Source of the DNA: Silene conica
Lineage: Eukaryota > Streptophyta > Magnoliopsida > Caryophyllales > Caryophyllaceae
Assembly (NCBI GenBank): GCA_029255685.2
Contig: CM055312.2
Span: 80,978,369 to 81,042,368 of the forward strand
Direction: 5' to 3'
DNA: 64,000 nt
Below, piece by piece: positions 1-11,659 of this stretch. Under the pieces are notes generated by a model, which had not been told where the DNA came from, made no database searches, and saw only the letters and a program-made list of their open reading frames with translations. A program made the translations under genes and the position numbers. Positions within the stretch are counted from its first letter, which is position 1; every line of letters begins with the position of its first letter.

Positions 1-255
1 TTAAGGAATATGATCAACTCGTATCAATATACATTTGATCATCTTATCAATTAAGGGAATTGTCCTATAGGTGGGACCTAAAGGGATCAACTGACCACCA
101 CCGTCATACGACAGTAATGTCAAACTCTAGCTAGCCAATCATTACCGATTAATGTTGGTCAGTTGACTAATATAATTTCGTATCATCCCTTGCGCATTCT
201 CGTCATGATATTTAATTACGTGATCGCACTATTGTTGAGGACACATTTCCTAACA
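1..255 (-). repeat. 3' LTR of the Copia gag-only element (truncated by window edge)
   Basis: This is the U3 start of the LTR on the minus strand and aligns without gaps to 17272-17526, with 7 differences in 255. It ends in TAACA at 251-255, immediately next to the purine tract. Confidence 0.85.
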
Positions 256-280
256 ATCTCCCACTTGTCCTCGACAAGTG
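256..280 (-). other. Polypurine tract with adjoining hairpin
   Basis: The minus strand ends in AAGTGGGAGAT directly before the 3' LTR. Just upstream and overlapping it, 262-280 is a perfect hairpin: 8-bp stem CACTTGTC/GACAAGTG with loop GAG. The purine tract marks the plus-strand priming site for reverse transcription. Confidence 0.65.
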
Positions 281-2661
281 TGCGTCACCAATTCTCTTGT
301 CCTATTACAATCTCTCACTCAATGCAAGGTGTCTCTCTGAGGTCGTACTTGCATTCGAACATATCATGAGTGGTTTCCTCGATCTGGAGAATAACTGTTT
401 GACCGGAATTATCTACCACATAGATACCTTCTGAGCGTGGCCACGCATTTTCAGTTAACTTCTCCTCGAGTGGCCTTGAGATTTGAACAACCCTGACAAG
501 GGGTGGACAATTTCTATCGTACTACTTCCTTTAACTAGTCACAGTCAGTCACAACCCAAAGCAATCCCATTTGACTCCAGTTACGAAAAGTCGTAGAGAA
601 TGGATCAAGGTTATGCCAAAACTGTACCATCTTGGGAGAGTAGTCTTTAGTCTAAGAATTGACTCATAAGAATACTATAGCAGCTCTTGCCACGACCCCG
701 CTATCATAAAATTTCCAGAACTCTATAAGCGGTCACTTTGCCCGACAGAGTGTCTCTTGCAGTCTGCCTATGTGATCGACTAGTCATCACATATGACTCT
801 ATGGCACTTGAACTTGCCATCAGTCACCTCACATTCTAGTCGCTTTGAGATGTCACCTCATGTATGCGGCCATGGGCTATACTAAGTCAATCCAGTTCAC
901 TTCATGGGGTTCAAAATTGTCTCTTACAACCCATTTGGATTTTGACAAAGTATCTTTCATTTTGAGTTAATTATAACTCAAATGACATTGTCATGCAAAA
1001 ACAGTCAATACTATTTCATTGCATTTGATGCACGATCATCAATTTGTATTAGTGTTTTACGAATAAACCTTTTATTTATGATTCTAAAACTTACAATTTT
1101 TGGTCTCCTTCCAATTCATATTATCTCACATAATACGATCTTATTTGAGCACATATCTAGAACCCATTCTAGATCTTGAGTTTCCTTTCCTGAGGGAAGC
1201 TCCCACTGTTATCTTATAACTCGTGGCGTATGGATATATTAGAGGGATTAAAGAATCACTCGAAATTACCTAGTCACTCATGTACTGAAATCTATATTGT
1301 AGTTATTTATGATTTCATCAATCCAATAATTTTCAATTATTTTGGCTATTTGATCAAGGTTATTCATATCTAACCATTTTTTATTTCTAATGGGCGACCT
1401 TTTATCATCAATATAATAAACCTTCCCGTGAAGCTTCATCATCGTATGATATAAGGTGTTTGTTCATCTAGAATTGAGAACCTCTTATTCTTTACACTTT
1501 AAAGAATCACTCATCCTCTCTAAATGGTACGTTCAATTTTCTAATGAACATCGCTCCCACTAAAAACAACATTACTCGATTTCTTAAATGAACCTTTCAT
1601 TTCTCGCATGTGAATCTTTTGCTATCACTTGAATCATTATCACTATCACTATCCCTATAGTGATCTTCCTCTATTCAATCAACATCACATCTTTCATGTC
1701 TTCGTTTCCTCGAGACGGAAAATGACATGATATTCCCTTATAACTACATTGAGAGAATTGAGATGATTTCTTCTCTTTTATCTTATAATTTTAGAAAAAT
1801 CATTTGTAAAGGAACCGTTTTCCTTCCGATTTCATACGGGGTTTCTTTTATCCTCTCTTTGAAACAATGAACATAAGGAACATTTCCTCTTGTGTCCTCC
1901 CATAGTTTCTTCAGTGTCCTCTCGTAGTTTCTTTTATTCATTCACTTAGGGTTCTTCTTGAGACCCCTATGTAGGAATCTTCTCTAAGATCCTGTATTTA
2001 TATCATTGGTTTGCGGGCGAAATATTTTCTCCTACTCTATCCTTTTAACAATAACCTTTATTTGTATAAGGATAGTAATTTTCGATTAAACCAATGTATG
2101 TGAATGATTTAAAAGTTTTATAGATGTGTTGAACTCATTCTCATTTTTACTTAAAATGATCATCGTATAATGAATTAATGATGTCTCAATTTGATTGAAA
2201 GTGTCTCATGTGGTGTAGTTCTCCGTTTTAATCAACACTTTGATTATATTATATTGATCGTATCAATGTTTCTTATTTCGTGATAAAATCACCTTTATTC
2301 ATGTTTTAACAAGGTATGCAATTCATTTTAGGAATCAAGGAATTGATTAAGAACAAAAGTAGTGACTCGGGTTGAAAACCAAGTCACTAATATCCAAAAT
2401 TACAACCATTGTTTTAGGATTCAAATCCTTGTCTTACAAGAAAGTAAATTGTTCTAGGAAATAAAATGCAAAATATGAAAGAAGACAATAATGAAAATTA
2501 GAGCCTAGCTCTTAAGTCTTCAATCAATTGGATGCTACCATAATCGTCCAAGTAAGGAACTTCATGCTTCCTTCTCCTTGCCCTTGTCATTAGGAGGTGG
2601 CCCTTTAAAACAATTAAAAAGGGGTAAATATCAACAATTTGTATCACTATACATAAGTTGA
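281..2661 (-). other. Noncoding 3' half of the Copia gag-only element
   Basis: About 2.4 kb between the end of gag and the polypurine tract. In an autonomous Copia this would be pol, but I find no aspartic protease, integrase or RT motif on either strand. Short open frames at 163-369 and 982-1179 look like chance. Minus-strand gag appears to run into a TAA at 2662-2664, and a GTAATAA just after the zinc knuckle could be a splice donor, which I cannot test. Confidence 0.6.
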
Positions 2662-2870
2662 TTAACATGAATTTAAACGAGAATTATTACCTACGGCGGT
2701 TGTCTTTCCATTTTTGAGATCGCTCAAGTATTTGGGGCAATTACGCTTCCAATGTCCTAACCTCGTGCAATAATGGCACTTGTCTTCGGATTTAGAAGAT
2801 GAGGTGGAAGCGCCTTTCGAAAAGGTCTTTTCTTTGGTCGGTTTGGGCTTGAACGTTTTCTTGCCCTTGC
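2662..2870 (-). pseudogene. gag C-terminal zinc-knuckle segment of the Copia gag-only element
   Basis: Minus-strand reading gives a basic, lysine- and serine-rich stretch and then one CCHC knuckle, CHYCTRLGHWKRNC (C-X2-C-X4-H-X4-C), the RNA-binding module of nucleocapsid. It is the C-terminal part of the gag whose N-terminal part lies at 13224-13848. The two are separated by the hAT insertion at 2879-3845 and the Ty3 insertion at 3929-13218. A short middle piece is at 3854-3923. The frame stays open across both junctions once the insertions and one target duplication copy are ignored. Confidence 0.75.
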
Positions 2871-2878
2871 CTTTGAAG

Positions 2879-3845
2879 TAGACCTGTCAAAACCTGACCC
2901 GACCCGAAAACCGACCGTAACCCGACCCGTAAATAACCCGTAAATGACCCGGTTTTTTCAACCCGAACCTGTTGTGACCCGTAAACAACGGGTCAAAACC
3001 CGACTCGCAGCGGGTTGACCGTTGGGTCAAGACAATATATCATTTTAAAAATATATAAGGTCATATAGCCATATAGGTATTGATGACTTAAAAATTTTTG
3101 AGGAGAAATATGTATATATATATGCGGTATGTCACGTCATCACCTCAAACAAGCAACATGCCACGTCATCACCTCAAAGTGTGTGTCACACACTCACACT
3201 GTACTACGTCGAATTGCATTCCACGTCAGTACCGCCAACTCGTCACAACGTACCACATGCCACATCATCACATTGAAGTGTGTGTCACGTTTTCACCTTT
3301 AGTGTAATACGTCAAGTTACATTCCACGTTATCATTGTCACCTCATTATTTTGATGGACTACATGTCACGTCATCACATCGAAATGTGTGCCACACTGTA
3401 ACTTACACCTAGTTCCACATCATCGTTGCCACCTCATTTGCTAGGATCACATGCCACATCATCACTTTCACCGTATTACGTCGAGTTGAACCGCACATGT
3501 CACGTCATCACCTCAGATCACATGTCACGTCATCATTGTTATCTTATTTGAGTCTCATTATCGTACTTAGCGAGTTAATGAGGGTGATGATGACGATAAT
3601 GACGGTGATGGCGAAAATGGTAAAAATTAAGTTACTTAGACGAGTAAGAGGAGAGAAAACGTATAAAGGGTAGGAATTACGATATAAAAGAAGTTTTAAA
3701 AAATGCGAGGAAAAGATGTTGATTGACCCGTATTTTTACCCGAACCCGACCCGGAACCCGTATAGACCCGACCCGAAATACACCCGACCCGTATTTTACC
3801 CGAACCCGTATCTACCCGACCCGTTAGACCCGTTTGACAGGTCTA
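2879..3845. mobile_element. hAT-superfamily MITE inserted in gag
   Basis: 967 bp bounded by inverted ends TAGACCTGTCAAA and TTTGACAGGTCTA and by a perfect 8-bp duplication CTTTGAAG (2871-2878 and 3846-3853). An 8-bp duplication is diagnostic of hAT. Both subterminal regions are dense in ACCCGACCCG-like repeats, a typical arrangement for transposase-binding sites. The middle (about 3120-3540) repeats a CACGTCATCACCTC-like unit many times. No transposase is encoded, so the element is non-autonomous. Confidence 0.9.
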
Positions 3846-3853
3846 CTTTGAAG

Positions 3854-3923
3854 GAGTTCCTCTTGAAGTTCGTTTTCCCTTTCTTCTCGATGTTTAAAAC
3901 ATCCTTAGTGGAACTTTCATGAA
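3854..3923 (-). pseudogene. gag middle fragment between two insertions
   Basis: 70-bp remnant of the Copia gag. The minus-strand frame reads STKDVLNIEKKGKTNFKR, a basic linker leading to the zinc knuckle. It lies between the hAT MITE and the Tat-like LTR. Confidence 0.65.
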
Positions 3924-4543
3924 GTCCCTGACACGGATGTCGCAACCCTATCAAAGATAACCAACTGGCCTAACTAATGTAGCAAGGAAGTCGGGATCGT
4001 ATCCACAGGGAGACAAATATGAATTCTAAAAGCTAAACTAAAGTCCGTCGAAGTAACCGAATCTGGGGGTTTTGATTGTTGTTTGAACTAAACTAAAAGT
4101 AGTGAAGGAAGAGAGAAAAGAAAAGCGTAAAGCAAAGTAGTGTAAAAATAATATGAAGGAAAAAAAACCAGGATAGTCGGTTCACCAATGATAATGTAAC
4201 GGTCAAGTCTAGGTCATGGATCGGTCGCAAGCGGAAATCTAAGGGGTAGTGAAAAGGTCCTCTCGGATCGCTATTCGCCCTAGAATGCTTCTAACGGGCT
4301 CTCGCAACTTATTAGGGCACTCTAATGTTTATGACAGGTCTTAACCCTCACCAGGCTTTCGATCTTAGGTCGGGGTTTACCATACGAATAATTAGCTATG
4401 TCGACTTAACCAATTAAACACAAATAAATGTCATAATTAACAACAGAGACAAATTACCAACAACCGATCTAACCTAAACGAACTTCGTCACATTATCATT
4501 GGATCACCTTTATCCTAGTTGATGAGTCATATTCGTATACACT

Positions 4544-6630
4544 TTTATTGTAATACCTCGTTTTTTTTAGGCTCGATTGTTTCTTATTTGTTTTATGTAT
4601 ATGGGTGTGTTTTATGCTAGTTAGGGGTTTCGATCTAGGGATCTATATTTATATGAGTCGTGCTTGTAGTGGGATTCGATCTTGGGGTCGTTAGGTGAAG
4701 GCTTTGGGCTTCGTTTTCCGTGTCAATATACACAGCCCAACCCTCACGTTTATGAAACCCTCACGAAAACCTCACTCAGCCGCCTTATAAGAAGAACTTC
4801 GACACACTTTTCTGACCTATCTACAACAACCACCCCTACCCTAGTTGCTCAGCCGCCATCACACCCCAAGAAGGAGGAGACCCTCACGCTTGTTTGACCT
4901 GGTCTAGCCGTCGATTTGAGTCAGAAAACAAGTAAGCCGCAACCTGTGTTTGTTTTATTTACAATTCGTTCTTTCTGCTGGTATTTGCTGTTCTTTCGAG
5001 GGGGGTTGTGGTGTCGTTTTTGTTATGATTTTTGCTTTGTTGTTCTTCTGGTGGTTAAGAGGTGGTCAGGGGTGAGTCGTGGTGGGTGTTGGATGTCACG
5101 GGTGGTGTAAAAAGGAGGGTTCGTTGTGTCAGTCGGGTGGTGTAGTTCTCGGGTCTGTTTTGGGTTGTCTCAGGGGGTGTAAAGGGGGTGGTACCACTGT
5201 TGACTCGGGGGAGGTCGACACAGTGGCACCACCGTGGTGTCTAGTGCGGGTGTCAGGGTGTGTCAGCGTGGTGGTTCCAGGGGGTTGTCGGCACTGGTGG
5301 TGGTGTCGATTTGAGTCTGTTCTGGTCGGGTTAAAGGGGCTGGTTGCAGGGGTTAGAGCAGGTGGTGAGGGGTCGTTGTTTTGTCACGGGTTTTGGGTTG
5401 CTTGCCGGAGGTCAGTGGTGGGGTGGTAAGGTCGCGGTGGTAGAAGGTGGTTAAGGGTGTTAAGGGAGCGCGTGTATTGGTGGCCGAAGGGCCTGCGCAC
5501 GGTTGTTGGGGGCTGTTCGAGGGTGTCGGTAGGGCTGTTTTGGGTCGTGGGTTCTTTTGGTTTATTATTATTATTAGTTTTATTATTTCTATTGTTGGTT
5601 TTAGTATTTTTGTTGTTATGAGGAAATATTTTATTTATGGCAATCTAATTGATATTTATGGGGTAGTATTTTATTTGTGGTAAAGTTTTAGAAGTTTAGA
5701 TTTGAATTTCAAAACCCAAAGTGTTTAACTATATTTAGAAAGTTACTATTTTTAGAAGCTACTATATTTAGAAAGTTACCATTTTGGGTAACCCGGTTGT
5801 TGGGAAACTTTCTAAATATAGGAAGTGTCTATAAATAGAATGTGTGCTTATTATACGAGAATTAGGAAAGTATTAATTAAAGTAATACTTATCTAGGTGG
5901 AAGTTTCCGTGTGGAGCATTTTTAGAAGCAATCGCACAGTTATCTTTCTTCTACAGCTTTGAGGTAGGGGAAACTACTAATGCTCGATGATGTGTAAACC
6001 GTTCATATTTGATATCAAACATGTTGTTATATATTCCCATGTGATCTTTATATTGTGCATTCATATAATACTGTGTTAACGATGAGGCGATGAGATGATG
6101 GGTCTTGTGATTGGTGCGGAGATAATGGGTCTTGTGATTGGTGTGGAGATGATGGGTCTTGTGATTGGCGTGGAGATAATGGGTCTTGTGATTTGGTGCG
6201 GAGATATTGGGTCTTGTGATTCGGAGTGGAGATGATCGACTTTCTATTTTTAGTAATATGGTTTGTTTACAGTTTTACTCTACTCAACCTCGTGGTTGAC
6301 CCTGTGTATTCGTGATCACCTGTGATGAACCAATTATTGGGGAGCAGATTGACAGGTATAAGACAATGGGAGCATCTGGGAAGGGAGAAGCATGGACCCG
6401 GACCTGTTAGAGTCTAGACCACTTGATAGGAGTTCATGAGTTGTACCTTTACTTTTGTCGGAACAGTTTCTTTTTGGTTTTGTAAGAACATGTTTTGAGT
6501 TTAAATTAAATATAAAGTACTGTTTATCTTCCTTTGTAACTACTGCCTCGGGAAACCGAGATGGTAACACCATCATTTATCTGAGGAGTCCTAGTTCAGG
6601 CCCTTAAATAAATGGGGGTGTTACATTTAT
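4544..6630 (+). mobile_element. Solo LTR (fourth, innermost nesting level)
   Basis: The LTR is 4549-6625 (2077 bp): TGTAATACCTCG...GGGGTGTTACA, with TTTAT duplicated at 4544-4548 and 6626-6630. Such TGTAAYACC...GGTGTTACA ends are typical of Ty3 LTRs. A TATA box (CTATAAATAG, near 5831) suggests plus orientation. Open frames at 4682-5683 lie in a G/T-skewed part and show no domain; I treat them as chance. Confidence 0.85.
6091..6236 (+). repeat. Minisatellite, about 31-33 bp unit, five copies
   Basis: Imperfect head-to-tail copies of GATGATGGGTCTTGTGATTG plus GTGCGGA-type variants, inside the innermost solo LTR downstream of its TATA box. Confidence 0.8.
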
Positions 6631-7062
6631 GCCTCCCCTTTAGTTGTTTTGAGATGATTCTTGTGCTAAATTGTGTCGTTTATATGCTATTTATATTAGA
6701 ATGTCGATACTTCCGCCTTCCGGTGTTTAATGCAGGATTGATGCATTTACGGAGAAAAAGATGGATTGGAGCACCGCGGACCCGACATGAAGGAACACAC
6801 ATAGCACAGCACGAGGATCTAGGAAGGAAGAGCTAAGGAGATTATCGAAGGCAAGCACAAAGAAGAGCTCCATATAACTAGTACCTACTTTGGAGAGCCA
6901 TATCTCGAGTTATACAAATGATAATCAGGTGATTACAACTGGAGGTGAAAGCTCATCCTCTTAGCTTTCCAACGCCACGAAAATCACTTGATTCGGACAA
7001 GTAACGAAGAAATGGCGACCGTTTGAAGTTCAGTGCGCGAAGCAGAAATTACGCGCTGAGAG

Positions 7063-7163
7063 CACTCGATCGAGTGCCACCAACACTCGATCGAGTGCCT
7101 TGAGTGCTCGATCGAGTGCCTTGAGTGCTCGATCGAGTGCCTTGAGTGCTCGATCGAGTGCTT
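7063..7163 (+). repeat. Tandem 21-bp palindromic repeat (CACTCGATCGAGTG core)
   Basis: Five copies of a unit whose core ACTCGATCGAGT is a perfect palindrome, spaced by CCTTGAGTG-like linkers. They lie about 40-140 bases upstream of the TATA box of the solo LTR, in probable U3. Confidence 0.9.
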
Positions 7164-8439
7164 TAATTTACCCCGAGTTTCCATAAATTGTTTAGTAGTT
7201 TACTATAAATAAAGGCTTCGTAGCCTATTGTTAGGTACACTTTTTTTTACTCTAAAAACCCTAATTATTACTAATAGCTCTCTAGATTATTATTTAGCAA
7301 TTGCCTTCGGATCTTGTTCTCTTATTTACGGTATTTAATCATAATCTCTACTTTATTGTTCTTCAATTATTCTTGTTCTTAATTTACTGCTTTATTAATT
7401 ATGTTTTCAATCAATATTGTTGTAGTTAGATCCCAAGCCATGCATAGCTAATTTATTTGTCTAGGGTGAAAAGGGATCTAGGTGATTAGAAGGGGGAATC
7501 AAACTTTAATGATGTTTAATTGTTAAACTGCTTATTATTATTGTTCTATTGTTGTTTTAAATCTGATTAATTAATTACTGGCCAGCATTAGTTAATTAGT
7601 CTCGCGAATTAGTCTTAGATCCGACCGTAGACTAAGACTAAGATAGGCCACAACAATTGAATAGACTGACCTAATTATAGCGACCGCATGTTAGGTTTAG
7701 ATCTAAAGATTATATGAATACCGACCAGACATATGATCTTAAATAATAATATTGCCCAATTAAATTAGTTAAATCCCATTCCCCTGGATAATCGCTTATG
7801 TGAACTTGATCCCTAGATCTTTCCTAATATTTGTTTACACCTTTATTTACTTATCTTGCAATTAGTTAATTAGAAGACAACAAAACAACTAAACAACCCA
7901 ATTGTTACCGTAAGACTTATTTACTTTAGCAAACAATTTATTACCGCCTCCCTGTGGATTCGATACCTTTCTTACCGCTAGCTATTAGTTAGTAGTATCC
8001 TAAGGATTACTTTGATTTAGGGTGGCGACTTTACCCTTATCACTAGTCAAGAAAATTAGCTACGCATAATAAAGGGAACGATTGAGATAGAATAAATAAA
8101 GGAAAGGGAGTACATGATCGCAAGATAATAAATATGCAAGGTAGAATAATAGAAAGCAAGGAGTAAAGAAAATGTGAATAAAAAGAACAGAGGAAATTAA
8201 ATTACCAATCGTAAGTGGCAAAGTAGAATCCTCAAAAGGTAGAAAATGCTAAGGAAATATTAACTGATTACAAGTTTTTTGAGAGTAAAGTCTAAAAGTA
8301 AAAGATAAAAGATGAAGATTCAAGATTAAAAGTAAAAGTAGTCTAAAAAGAACTCAAAAGCTGCTTAAAAACGAATTAGTCTGATTCCCATCCGATGACC
8401 TAATGGGCTTAGGTTAAACTTGGGCTTCGGAAATGAAAA

Positions 8440-8552
8440 ATGGTCGATCGACTTGGGAACTGGTCGATCGACTTTCTTATCGACCAAAAGTGGTCGATCG
8501 ACTAAAAGACTGGTCGATCGACTTAGTAATCGACCAAAAGTGGTCGATCGAC
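8440..8552. repeat. Palindromic GTCGATCGAC array, copy in 3' LTR
   Basis: Five GGTCGATCGACT cores plus two half-sites (ATCGACCAAAAG) at roughly 20-bp spacing. The equivalent array in the other LTR is at about 12640-12760. Confidence 0.85.
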
Positions 8553-9015
8553 TATATCTGTCGAACAGATTTCCTGCAATGCGCACTGAACTTCAAATGA
8601 CTGCCATTTCTTCGTTACTCAGGCAAATCAAGCGTTTTTGGTGGCGTTAAAAAGCTAAGAGGATACACTTTCATCTCCAATTTGAATCGCTCGATTATCA
8701 TTTTTAGAACTCGAGTTATGGCTCTTCAAAATAGGCACTAGCGGTGTGAAGCTCTTCTTTCGCTCGATAGACTTCCATTACTTCTACGCGCATCTCAAGA
8801 AGGTAATAACAAGCTCCGACTCAACTCTTCTCCTAAATGCATGCATGGGGACATGTTTTAGGCTTGATTATGATCTTCTCCGGCTCATATCTGCAAATAA
8901 CACAAGATAAACCAAAGTAGACTATTCGGGGGACATTTGTAGTAAAACACTACGAAATAAGCATGGAAATGCGTGCTAATATGGCCTAAAAGGTCTCTAT
9001 AAAATGCACGCATCA

Positions 9016-9054
9016 AACTTCCCCAAACCAAACCTTTGCTTGTCCCCAAGCAAA
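9016..9054 (-). other. Polypurine tract and hairpin of the Tat-like element
   Basis: Minus strand: hairpin TTTGCTTG/CAAGCAAA with loop GGGA (9035-9054), then GGTTTGGTTTGGGGAAGTT ending exactly at the 3' LTR. Confidence 0.7.
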
Positions 9055-10397
9055 AAGTGTAACAAACAAGGACTAAAAAGATATGAGTTAAACACGAACA
9101 AGTAATCCGTCGACTCAAACATCTAAAGCAAGTGAATCATCTCTAATCGTCAAATCCTAAGGCAAACGAATCTAAACATGCTTCATAAAGCGGTTGGACT
9201 TTGGACTTTGCAAGATTATCTAAACGGGACTCTCACGGGTCGCTCAATCACTCAAATAAACACAGGGTAATATATAATGCCAGATAGGAAGAATCAAGAT
9301 CACTCACCTAACTGCGACCTATAAGAGCATGCATGCAATCTAACATGAATAAAGTCTCTACAACCGTACGTATGCATTCCCACACTTTAATGACCATGAC
9401 ACATGCCGAGGATAGTTATAGGATATGTAAGGTTATGGGTAAGAAGGTGATGAAAATGAATTTGGCAAAAACTGGAGTTAAAAGCCAAGCTAGTAACCAT
9501 GAGAACCAAATTATATATATCTCCCAACTTCATACTTAATACATCAATACACAACAATGTAGATTGGGTGCATCCAACTCTCAATACCTCAAAAACTTAT
9601 CAACCCCCCATAAGATACAAGTCAATCATGGGAGCAAAAATTGTCAAACGACTTCTTCAACTTTTCACACATGTTTTTCTTTTTCATTCCACTTTTATGA
9701 ATTTATCTTTTTCTCCCCTTTTTTTTCTCTTTTTTTTTTGTCTTTCACCCATTCTTCTTATGACAAGATAAAGCAACCAAATTTCAAAACAACACATTCC
9801 CAAAATGCTACCATTACTAGCTCGGCTAGGGTGGGTAAAATCATGGATTGTAGCTATATGGGACAAAAATAGGCAAATTTGGCTTTGTGAAGCTTATGGG
9901 TAAAATGAATAAGAGGGAACCTCTGCCACATGTATTAACAAACCGCAAACCCGAATGCATACAGGTATAAAGAAGACTGAACTCATGTTTATGCAAATTG
10001 ATGTTACATGTCTCATAAGGAGTAACTACTCACTTTCCTAGATGAACCGGTCATGAATGTCACCGGTTATAAGCTCTAATTCCTCAGAAAGTTTTTGTAG
10101 GTTGCCAAAAAATCAAGTCTAGTCCATTATCCAACATGCTTTGAAACGAGATTCGAGAGAAAATTGCCAAAGAACTTGCTAAAAGATGTGAAACAATTAC
10201 CTAGTTTGAGTTTTCTGACGGTTTAACAGCACTGAGAAACTCCAAACTAACTCGATCTAGTATGCAAAAGTAAACGTGAGTTTTTTCATTTGGTAATTTT
10301 AGGATGCAAGGGAAATGAAAAAACAATGCATACGTAAATGAAACGTGATAACAGAAATGTAATAAAAATAATATGCAGACCAGATATGGATGCATAA

Positions 10398-10434
10398 CCT
10401 CCCCAAACCAAACCGTACAATGTCCTCATTGTAC
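10398..10434 (-). other. Internal hairpin + purine module (second PPT-like site)
   Basis: Minus strand: an 8-bp perfect hairpin GTACAATG/CATTGTAC with loop AGGA (10415-10434) followed by GGTTTGGTTTGGGGA. The same arrangement recurs at the true polypurine tract (9016-9054). It may be an internal or central plus-strand priming site. Confidence 0.5.
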
Positions 10435-10568
10435 AAAGTAAAGGAAAAGAAATGCGAACTAAAGAGAGTGAGTCAGAAACTTACAAGAATGCACGCACCA
10501 CGGACCTCTCTAAACCGAACCAGATATGGGAGGTAATTATCAGAGACTCGATCGACTCAATTGTCGCA

Positions 10569-11561
10569 TCAGCAAGCGACGAAGTAGCGGCTGATAGAAT
10601 GTACATAATCAAAACAGCTCAGAGCCCTTAGAAGTCGGTTAAAAATCTGCGCATGTGCTACACAAAAGCATAAGTAGCACCAGCAGTTAATAGGAGCAAA
10701 TAAAAACAAAGTGAAATAGCATATCACCTTGCTAAACTTTCTTTGACAGCTCCTGTAAAAATCAACCGAATAATTCCACCCTTTAGTCGAGGGTGGAACA
10801 CCGAAGCTCAAATCACAGGATAACAGAGAGTTGGGGACCACAGAAACATTTAACAATGAAAACACATGAGTAGAAATAACTTGCTTAGACGGGTATTCTA
10901 CGTGAGGTGGAGGAGTCCAGTGTTCAATAGAAGAAGGTGGGTAGTCATCCCAAATGCAGGGGACGGTAAAGTCAAATGTGTTAACGGGGTCACCTATAAC
11001 ATACTCATCTATCATATTATCATATGAGTCCCATTTGACCTCTAGACTTTCCAATCACCCATCCTCACTCTCCCCATCACAAGACTCGTCACGAAAGGGA
11101 TTCTCTATAGGGTCCCTCAAGTCTTCCTCACGTGGCTCGATATCTACAAAAGTATCATAGAGAGGTCCTAGATCATCCTCAAAGAAGGGATTATCAACTA
11201 AGCCTATGGTATCCTTCTCTATGGTTCCGTCAACGTCATTTTCAATCTGTAAAACGGTTTCTACGGTATCACCCACCCCCTCATCCATGTCTGAGCGAAG
11301 TGAGAGAGTGGGTTTGATACTCTCAATGGCAAACCAGTCAAATAATTCCAAAAGCTCATTGACAGGTTTCCCAGTAAAATCTCCCTTATCTATTGAGCTG
11401 AGGTAAGATCGTGTAGGGTCATTCATACCCCGGATGATAGACAAACAAATCTGGAGGGCAGTCAAGGTTCCATAATTCAACGTATCCAGCCACTACTCGA
11501 ACCTGTCTATGTAAGCACCAAATGATTCGTCTTCACCCTGTGGAAACTGGATGGAAGACAT
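10569..11561 (-). pseudogene. gag-like frame of the Tat-like element, two in-frame stops
   Basis: Minus-strand ATG at 11561-11559 follows the primer site by about 75 bases. The frame reads FGAYIDRF, a TAG at 11493-11495, then LNYGTLTALQICLSIIRGM, typical of the capsid part of Tat-type gag. A long acidic region (many D and E) follows, broken by TGA at 11055-11057, and then EHWTPPPHVEYPS. No zinc knuckle is visible. Since both stops lie in an otherwise open frame, this copy decayed recently or survives by trans-mobilisation. Assignment to gag is by resemblance to known Tat gag motifs and is moderately sure. Confidence 0.6.
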
Positions 11562-11636
11562 TAGAATGGCCTCAAGGAACCGAAGTTCCTTGAGACATAA
11601 GACAAACTAAAATAAAGCAAATAAAATATCACCGTC

Positions 11637-11657
11637 TCCCCGGCAACGGCGCCAAAA
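11637..11657 (-). other. Primer-binding site of the Tat-like element
   Basis: The minus strand reads TGGCGCCGTTGCCGGGGA, starting five bases inside the 5' LTR end. This long GC-rich primer site is characteristic of Tat/Ogre/Athila Ty3 elements and fixes the orientation. Confidence 0.85.
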
Positions 11658-11659
11658 TT

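Larger units (their letters stand above)
4515..8047 (+). mobile_element. Solo LTR, about 3.5 kb with insert (third nesting level)
   Basis: The element is 4520-8042, starting TGATGAGTCA and ending CCCTTATCA, with CTAGT duplicated on both sides. Its 3' part contains CCTGTGGATTCGATACC, a motif common near the ends of Tat/Athila-type LTRs. A TATAAATAAAG at about 7204 gives plus orientation. No internal region, primer site or coding domain is present, so it is a solo LTR left by LTR-LTR recombination. About 1.44 kb belongs to this LTR once the nested 4549-6625 copy is removed. Confidence 0.8.
3929..9015 (-). repeat. 3' LTR of the Tat-like element, split by a nested solo LTR
   Basis: Outer parts 3929-4519 and 8048-9015 align end to end with 11660-13218. 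Between them lie the insertion 4520-8042 and its duplicated target CTAGT (4515-4519 and 8043-8047). Net length is 1559 bp. Confidence 0.9.

Noticed and set aside
5079..5683. Glycine/valine-rich frames as a secreted protein
   Set aside because: They come from the G/T-skewed part of a solo LTR; no homologous domain, and the composition explains the open frame.
7063..7163. CRISPR-like array
   Set aside because: The repeats are 21-bp palindromic tandem units without unique spacers, in a plant LTR.
4520..8042. Full-length LTR element rather than a solo LTR
   Set aside because: No repeated LTR pair, primer site, purine tract or coding domain between the ends; the only extra content is the nested 4549-6625 LTR.
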